64,000 nt of DNA from the NCBI RefSeq assembly GCF_010015445.1, contig NC_053127.1, positions 6,388,004 through 6,452,003 of the forward strand. The letters are read 5' to 3'. Positions 56,869 through 64,000 of this stretch are shown here, one piece after another. The translations under genes and the position numbers were made by a program. Under the pieces are notes generated by a model, which did not search any database, was not told where the DNA came from, and saw only the letters and a program-made list of their open reading frames with translations. This DNA comes from Perca fluviatilis (taxonomy: Eukaryota > Chordata > Actinopteri > Perciformes > Percidae). The first letter of the stretch is position 1, and every line of letters starts with the position of its first letter.

Positions 56869-57837
56869 TCAGTTGCCGCTAAAAATTCCACCGGATGTCC
56901 CTCATTTTGGCTGGATGTCCGTCACCTTCCGCTTTCCTTAAAATGCCATTTTAAACTGCGGTCTGTTTATGAGGACTATGGTTAACTGCTCCTCAGATCT
57001 CTGCAGGGTAAATCCAGACAGCTAGCTAGACTATCTGTCCAATCTGAGTTTTCTGTTGCACTAATAAAACAACCTTTGAATGTACACATTTTCCAATGAA
57101 ACAAGTTCCTTCCCGAGGCTATTTTGCAGCGGCCCCGTTGCTCCGTCCAGGACTTAGCGCCGACCAAGACGATTGGAATTGGTTTAAAGTGCTCATATTA
57201 TGCTTTGTGGCATTTCCCCTTTCCTTTATTGTGTTATACATCTTTTTTTGTGCATGTAATAGGTTTACAAAATGAAAAAGCCCAAAGTCCACCCCGAAGA
57301 GACTTACCATCTCCAACAGAAAACACTGTTCACTAACTGTAGTCCAGCCTTTACTTCCGTCACTTTGTAACATACGTTATAATGCTCGCCTAGCTGCCAG
57401 CGTGGTACGACCTCATACTCTGCTTCTGACTGGCTAGTAGTCCTTACGTAGGTACTGTCAGGGCACGCCCTCATACTCTGCTTCTGACTGGCTAGTAATC
57501 CTTACCTAGGTACTGCGCATGTGCGACTCCCAACAAAGATGGAACAGAAGTGCGAGGCCTCACTCTGTAGCTAAAACAGAGAGCTCAACACACAGGGTGA
57601 AAAGAGGAGCTGCAGCAATGTGTAGTAATACGGTGTTTTTTGAAAATGAAATCATGTAAACCTATTCTGATATAACCTCTCAATACAATTATGAACCTGA
57701 AAATGAGCATAATATGAGCACTTTAAAGAAATGCCAATAAATCAGAGCATGTTTTGCACCCATCCCGGAATGCTGTGTGGACTAGCCAGACCCTCCTCCG
57801 CAACGCTGTGGAGGAAGGTCTGGCAATGCAAGACTAG
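56869..57837 (+). mobile_element. Palindrome-ended (Helitron-like) element, copy 3, carrying a nested MITE
   Basis: Starts TCAGTTGCC. Right end GCCAGACCCTCCTCCGC / GTGGAGGAAGGTCTGGC palindrome, then AATGCAAGACTAG. Interrupted at a TTAA by the 57188-57722 MITE. Confidence 0.75.
57188..57722. mobile_element. TTAA MITE family 'AGTGCTCATATTATGCT', nested copy
   Basis: TTAA at 57184-57187 and 57723-57726. Host flanks GGTTTAA and TTTAAAGAAATGCCAATAAA rejoin to the uninterrupted GTTTAAAGAAATGCCAATAA at 23488-23507. Confidence 0.95.
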
Positions 57838-60800
57838 GTCATGACAAACTGGGAAGACTAATTTAAGGTATTTCTTACTAATAAATACATGTATAAGGTT
57901 GAACTAAATACAAGTGTGAGTGTTGAATTATCATACAGGGGGAAATATTAATGAAAGACAAAGAGACCAATTTGCATGACCACAGCGGCAGAAAAAGATC
58001 AGAATACAATGCAGCCATAAGACTGGCATGACTACTTGGTTTAAAGTTCAAAGAGTATCCATTTATCTTCAAAAACAATGTTTCTTTCTAGACTTAATTA
58101 AACATCTAAATGAAACAAACTGATAACAGCACTACATAGATAACACCTCTTTAATTAGCTTAAAAACAGATTGCTAAGACAGACTGTTGTTCAAATTGTT
58201 TCCTTTGCTGCTTCATAGATGTAGATAGTTATGTGCGAATGTGTTCAAAATGCGCCAGGCTAATGCATTTTACCACTGAAACATATTTAAAATCTAAAGC
58301 CCTGCTAGTGTCCCCTAGAGGCTACATTGTCGACAACAACCCACAATATGAAAAGTGTGACAGATATGATTACCGACATGTGTGCTCAATCCTGCATACT
58401 TATCTTTTTAGTGTGCCTTTGATCCAGACTGAAATATCTCGGCAACTATGGATTGCCATTAAATTAATGTTCCCTGGAGGATGATTCTTATTGACTTCGG
58501 ATATCCCCTGACTTTTCTTCAAGCACTTGTGTGTTGAGTGAAATTACTCAAGTATTGAATCGATTGGCATGAAACGCATGCAGCCCCCTCGGTATAAATT
58601 ATTATCAGTTGGCAATCCCTGTGCCGTTGCTTTTAGCCCCATTTTCACGTCGAAATGTGTTTTAACTGTTGACCTGATGTTTTCTTTAGGTGTCCTGTTC
58701 TTTAGGTGTCCTATGATTTCAATAGACACCTGCAAGAATTATTTACACATATTTACAAGAGGCCATAAACACACATTTCTTTGTCAGTTGATCGGTGGGT
58801 TCTTCATTTCCTGCTCATGCGTGCCTAAAGCCATTCTGAGCTATAGAAGTTTTTGAGGATTTACAGACTTCATCTTAAATGTCATGGGTACACACTCTAC
58901 TGTGCATTGTAAGAATTGGATGTCATTTGGGCTTATGAAACCTCTTCAGAACTCATAAGATTTGATGGAAAAAAAAATTGACAACAAAAGAGAGAATGAC
59001 GAAATGCCCTCCACCTCGGCTGTGATCTGGGTAGTTTGCTGTGAAGTTCAGAGAGGCTAAAGCACTCTGGTCTGGTGTGAATGTTAAAGAGTTAGGTTTT
59101 CAAAATGCTGGGTGGTTCTCGCTCCCTCAGACACTCTCTCTCTCTCTCTCTAAACCTTGTCTCTCAGAATCACCTTCATTACCTGCATAGCTATTTTGCA
59201 CTTTATTTTGTGGGGCAGAACTGTATACCATCTGGATTACATTTTTCCTTCAATGCATCAGACAACAACGTAATGTAACAATACAATTATCAGTGTTGCT
59301 GAAACGTTAGCTATGAATAAAAGGAATATGCATTCTGAGTACCTCTTATGAAGTTTTAAAATGTTTTCCGTTCTCCATTGTTTATTGTTCTTGTGCAGTC
59401 GAGCACCCCTACAATCTACAATTTGGGTTCAGGGCACAATTAAGGTGCTACGAAGGACTCTTTGATTTAGACAACATTTAATATGTATCTGCCAATGGTT
59501 TTCAGATGGTTATTTCTGCAACATTAATGCATGACAACAAAGTATCAATGAAATAAGTTTGTGGTGTCAACACTTATGAGTTAGGACAAGACCCCAGTCT
59601 TGAAGGTATTTCATTACCATAGCTTCTGCCTAAAAAGGAGACACTCCCAGAAGTTATTTGTTCAAGCAGAAAAATGACCTATATTTACGTTTATAGCAGC
59701 GTCGCCCTCGAGTGGCTGTAGAAATTACGATGGGAGCAGAGCAGAAACTAAGTGACTGAAATACAATGGCGCCAAATTAGCGCGTAAAGAGATTGTTTGA
59801 CTCACTGCCCCAACCTAACACAGGATTTGGGAGAGCAGGGTTCGAGTCCCATTTGAAACTAAAGTTTAGCATTACGTGCGTAACCTTCAGGAAGTGAAGT
59901 AATGTCTAACCCCTAACCCTAACCCCTAACACTATTACTTTTTCTAAACTTAACTATGTAGTTTTTGTGCCTAAACATTACCACACAGCACAATGTTAAA
60001 AACATCTTTAAAATCACGACCTTTAAGTTCAAAACCGCGAACGACGTTCTGTTGTTTAGATATGAGGTTGTATTTCCGCCAACGCTAGGGGCGTTATTTT
60101 TTGATACATATACAAACATTAAGAATTTAAGCTACACAAAACACATTTTGAAAATGTGACTTGTTAAAGGCAAGGTGTCTTGGTTGCAGTTTAAAACATT
60201 GCAGTGAGGGGAGCTATAACAGACAACTTATCCTTAAGTGTTTTGAGTTAGCCCAGTATCCAAAGCGATGGATGCCAATGTCTGTATTGCATTAAGATGT
60301 GCGCTCTATGTAGCTAGATAGAAAGTAAGGGCGTGGATCTGCACACACAAAGATGACACAGAGCTGGATTTAAATTAGCAAAATATCTCTTTAAATATTT
60401 TCAGCAGCTTTGAAAAAAACAATATCAATAGTGGCATGTTGGATTAAAAATAGCAGGGAAAGCTACACTTTAAAATGTGTCTACATCAATGAATATTGTT
60501 TGTTCAGGATCACAGCTGGCTCGATCTGCTCTGCATCAATGTACCAGTGAATGTGCCGACTAATTACCCATGAAATGCATCAATATGCTGCATCATTAAT
60601 TGGAAGCAAACTGTGAGGCATTTAGCGGAGTACAGTATTTGTGTGTTGTGTGCTTGGCAATCTGCATATCGATCAATGTGTTTTAATAAAGACTAGGCCT
60701 AGCAGCATTGACTTTCAGAATGAATAATCAATCTGCTTCCTGTGAAGAAATAGCTGTCCACCAGGAAATGATTCTGGTTTATTTAACTCAACCAATGAGA

Positions 60801-60927
60801 TTATTTTTTTTTTTGCCACCAGCAGCTTTTCCTCTAAAAAAGATTTTGTATCAATCCTGAAAAATGTATTTGTGTGACTAGTTGAGCTGCACATACGCAA
60901 AGTAAGATAGCTAGTGCCTGCATGTGT
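57838..60927. other. Gene-free stretch
   Basis: No exon recognised. 59795-60100 contains CAGGGTTCGAGTCCC (B-box-like) and CCCTAACCCTAACCCC and looks like an old SINE-type repeat. 60480-60700 (GAAATGCATCAATATGCTGC, ATCATTAATTGG) looks like a conserved element. Confidence 0.35.
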
Positions 60928-61256
60928 GTAAGGTAAGGTAAAGGTACTTTATTGTCACATACACATACATGTAGCAAAATTCATTCTCTGCATTTAACCC
61001 ATCCCTCAAGGGAGCAGTGGGCAGCCATTTACAGCGCCCGGGGACCAACTCCAGATCTGAGCCACTGCCTTGATCAAAGGCACTGACTGGAAAACCTAGT
61101 ACATGTTTTTTGATGGTGGGGGAAACTGGAGCACCCAGAGGAAACCCGTGAGGAGAACATACAAACTCCACACAGAAAGGGCCGGAACGACCTGGATTCA
61201 AACCTAGAACTTTCTTGCTGTGAGGCCACAGTGCTAACCATTGGGCCACCATGCTG
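60928..61256 (-). mobile_element. Non-LTR-type interspersed repeat, reverse orientation
   Basis: GTAAGGTAAGGTAAAGGTAC tail, then CTTTATTGTCACATACAC and a body with GGGAGCAGTGGGCAGCC, GAAACCCGTGAGGAGAAC and GTGCTAACCATTGGGCCACC, a pattern common in fish genomes. Family name not certain. Confidence 0.65.
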
Positions 61257-61384
61257 ATGTTCATCATAGTAGGCCTCACCTTTTCCTTGTGGTGTTGAGT
61301 GTTTATCTAGACAGAGTGCAGGATTCACAGCTTCTCAGTGTGTTGCTCTGATAGCTCCCTGCTGCAAGGTGATTGTCATTGGTT

Positions 61385-61500
61385 TGAAGAAATGCCAATA
61401 AACCAGAGCACATTTTTCTCCCATCCTGGAATGTTGTGTGGATTAGCCAGACCCCCCCTCCGCAGCGCTGTGAAGGTAGGTCTGGCAATGCGAGAATACA
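61385..61500 (+). mobile_element. Right-end fragment of the palindrome-ended element
   Basis: GAAGAAATGCCAATAAACCAG through GCCAGACCCCCCCTCCGC / CTGTGAAGGTAGGTCTGGC. Lacks the left two thirds. Confidence 0.8.
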
Positions 61501-63255
61501 GAAATGTCAACTAACCACGGACAGTTGCCTCGTTAATGGACTCACGGCTGTGCGCTTCTGAGAGGGAATAGGGGAAACCCTGGACTGGATATTTGGCGTT
61601 AACGAACAGGAAACAATGACGGCCAAATTCCACCAGGCGCGTCTGTGCTGCGTTCCGGTGCACCGCGAATGCCACCAGCAATCGCACAGGTCGGGCAGCA
61701 AGTAAAAGGACTAGAGCATCCAGTCAATTGACAAACCAACATATCATATATGTCTCCTCTACAACACCATGGCCAACAAGAGATTCATCTTGGAGGTGGA
61801 AAAACACAAGATATTAACGTTATACGACACCACAGATCCTTTTTATGGAGGACACCAGAAAAGAGACAGAGTTTAATTGCAGGCGTGCTAATACAAAGAA
61901 AAGAAAGAAAGAAAGAAACTTTTTGTTCTGACACCCTGCAGCCACATACACACAAATGCATTACGCATCATGCTTATATTAGTTCCTTCCTCATCCCAGT
62001 TCACACTCCCAGCTCCTGTTCCCAGGGTTCCTTGCTCCCCCTCTCTCTTGCTGTCTGGAGTGCAGAGTAGATTACGGTGGATCAGGACAGCAGAGAGCAG
62101 AGCAGAGGCCAACACAGGCGGCTTCTCAAACACAGATCCCTCATTCGTCTTGACAAGCCTGGCAGTCTGAGCGGCAGAGCAAACAGCCTGTTCACACGCC
62201 TCATATTCATAGTAGCAGTGCACACAAACAAGCACGTACTGTATCGCATAATGTCAAGGGTAGACACACACACTTTTCATTGCAACTTTTATTTACCCAG
62301 GGATTGGGAATGTCAACTCCTTTCAGCAGCTACTGCTTCATACCCACACATATTCAGAACCGGCTGGCAACAGCTTCACTTGAAGAGTTAAATGTTAAAT
62401 GTTAAATGCTGTGCCCTAGGGCTCTTTAACAGTAGTGCAGAGTATTACTTATTCATGTTGCCCACAGGAATTCAAAACGCACTATAGAGAGCCTCCTGAT
62501 AGGCTGATTCATCACCTAGCTGCACTAGCATGGACATCAAGGCGCCCGGGAAGGGTGGTGCACACGGCCCAGCACAGCATGGCACATCACTGGGTGTGAG
62601 CTGTCCAGCTTGCAGTAGTTATGCATCCAGCGGTGAATCAGAAAGTCCCTGACAGCAGGGGCTTGGGCTAGAAGGGGGGCACAGGGTGTCTACCCCACCC
62701 CCGAAATATGATTGGCCTTTAATTATGCAGGACACCTGAAGATGTGAAAGGGGAGAGAGAGGGGAATCACATGCAGCAAAGGGCCACAGGTTGGAGTTAG
62801 AAGGAAGGAAGAAAGGAAGGAAGGAACTCGAACATATACATATATTTCTTGTGTATTGGGCTGTGAGGGCCACTGGTTCAGGTTGGGTCCTTTGTCTTGG
62901 CCATTTGCGTGTGTTTGGCCCATTAACGTTTGTAACAGGCTTTTGCTTATGATTTTCCCTTCGGTCGCCAAAGTTTAAAGTTGGCTGGATGACTCTTTCA
63001 TAGGAAGGAAGTGCGTTCAATACTAATTTAATTTGTTAGGGTTTCTCAATACACAGTGTTTTACGGATAAATGTGTGATGTAAACACAACCTTTTTTTTT
63101 TAGCTATAATAAAGATATCCAAAGGATAATGTTCATTTTAATTTATTAATTGAGGTACACAAACTCTACAAAAAGAGACTGCCAATAACACATATCATTC
63201 CTGAAAGAAACATATCTTGTATAGTACCGTACAAACAATCGTGGATGGGATTACT
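61501..63255. other. Gene-free stretch with repeat fragments
   Basis: 62668-62720 matches the fragment at about 16930-17030. 62735-62805 is an inverted SINE piece (inverted: CCTGTGGCCCTTTGCTGC and CTCTCTCTCCCCTTTC), related to 24378-24556. No gene. Confidence 0.45.
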
Positions 63256-63513
63256 TGTCATGGTTGCGATTTTCTGTTCTAGTTTTTCCTGTTTTATTGT
63301 GTTAAATTATTCCTCGTTTCCTTGCTTACTATCTCTTGTGTTCTCTGTTTTATGCTTCAATTTCCTGTTTTATTTTGTAGTCTGTTTTTTTCCGTGTCTT
63401 GTTTGACTTCCTGCCTTGGGTATTCCAGCCTTTGTGATTGTCTGCCCCACCCTGATGTGTTTCACCTGTTCCTGAGCCCTCGTGTCACCTGTCCCTTGTT
63501 TCCACCCTCGTTA

Positions 63514-63599
<86 letters not shown>

Positions 63600-63786
63600 C
63601 TACCCCGTTTCTCTCGGTGTTCCAGTTTATTTTGATTCCTGGTCTTTGTTTTTTTTTTAGAATTGTTTCTGCTTGCTTTCTTCAGGACTCTTTTTGTTGT
63701 ATCCTTTTTATTTATTAAATCTTCAAACTCAACACTGCCCTGTCTTCTCTGCAATTATGGGTCCGCCATTTCTCTAAATCCTGATA
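63256..63786 (+). mobile_element. Solo LTR, family 'TGTCATGGTTG', copy 3
   Basis: TGTCATGGTTGCGATTTTCT…AAATCCTGATA with TTACT at 63251-63255 and 63787-63791. Contains a GT microsatellite (63517-63597). TTTATTTATTAAATCTTC near 63707 may be the polyadenylation region. Confidence 0.87.
63517..63597. repeat. (GT)n microsatellite inside an LTR
   Basis: About 40 GT units. Confidence 0.98.
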
Positions 63787-63791
63787 TTACT

Positions 63792-64000
63792 GGAATGAAT
63801 TACCCAGAAAAAATTAAACAAAGTGGAATTCAAAGGCCCTGGACACCCGCACAGGTGTTTTCAGTTAATCCTGTCTGATTGGACTGATTGACATCTTCTT
63901 GAGTTAGCTTCGTTACACCTGTTAGGGCAGGACAAATGACAGCTTTATCATTGTTATTGGTAGCAAAGATTTGTGTTCTAATAAATTCCCATCAATTGTA
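63792..64000. other. No recognised feature
   Basis: Unique sequence to the right edge. Confidence 0.4.

Noticed and set aside
59800..59880. Possible tRNA gene (CAGGGTTCGAGTCCC)
   Set aside because: Only a B-box-like match; no matching A box or acceptor stem, and the downstream sequence looks repetitive.

Overview
The window looks like nuclear DNA of a ray-finned fish, probably a percomorph teleost. It has one vertebrate-type split gene with GT-AG introns, long CA/GT microsatellites, many fold-back MITEs, a tRNA-headed SINE with CTCTCTCCCC-type sequence after its B box, 5'-truncated LINE tails and solo LTRs. I see no bacterial, organellar or viral gene organisation.

Positions 1 to about 8,415 hold the 5' half of the DOPA / aromatic L-amino acid decarboxylase gene (ddc) on the minus strand. 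Seven consecutive coding exons (7160 down to 984) encode residues 1-292. Every exon is phase-compatible, and the residue count puts His192, Thr246 and Asp271 at the numbers they have in human AADC. The next exon, with the PLP-binding lysine (303), lies beyond the left edge. A probable non-coding first exon (8226 to ~8330) sits behind a compact promoter with TATA-like, GTTAAT and CCAAT elements. A higher-order AT-rich minisatellite (8487-9130) lies directly upstream.

From about 9.1 kb to 64 kb I find no host exon I can defend. The space is unique, often AT-rich DNA (several blocks look like conserved non-coding elements, by appearance only) packed with mobile elements. These include PIF/Harbinger-like MITEs with TAA/TTA duplications (20846, 24214, 37448); hAT-like MITEs with 8-bp duplications (7430, 11993, 15971, 19073, 29533, 36841, 46361); TTAA-flanked MITEs (13578, 14254, 19926, 33663, 48467, 57188); a Tc1-like fold-back MITE (10880); and a family with a terminal palindrome and CTAG end that resembles a Helitron (23186, 47577, 56869). 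There are also three solo LTRs of one family (41327, 53905, 63256), one solo LTR of another (27668), a SINE, LINE tails, and a decayed IS630/Tc1-mariner transposase with DD35E spacing and an RGG-rich N-terminus (30744-32319).

The strongest structural story is nesting. Several elements interrupt one another, and uninterrupted paralogous copies elsewhere in the window serve as empty sites, so target-site duplications and relative insertion order can be read directly. Short telomere-like CCCTAA tracts recur in several different fold-back elements.
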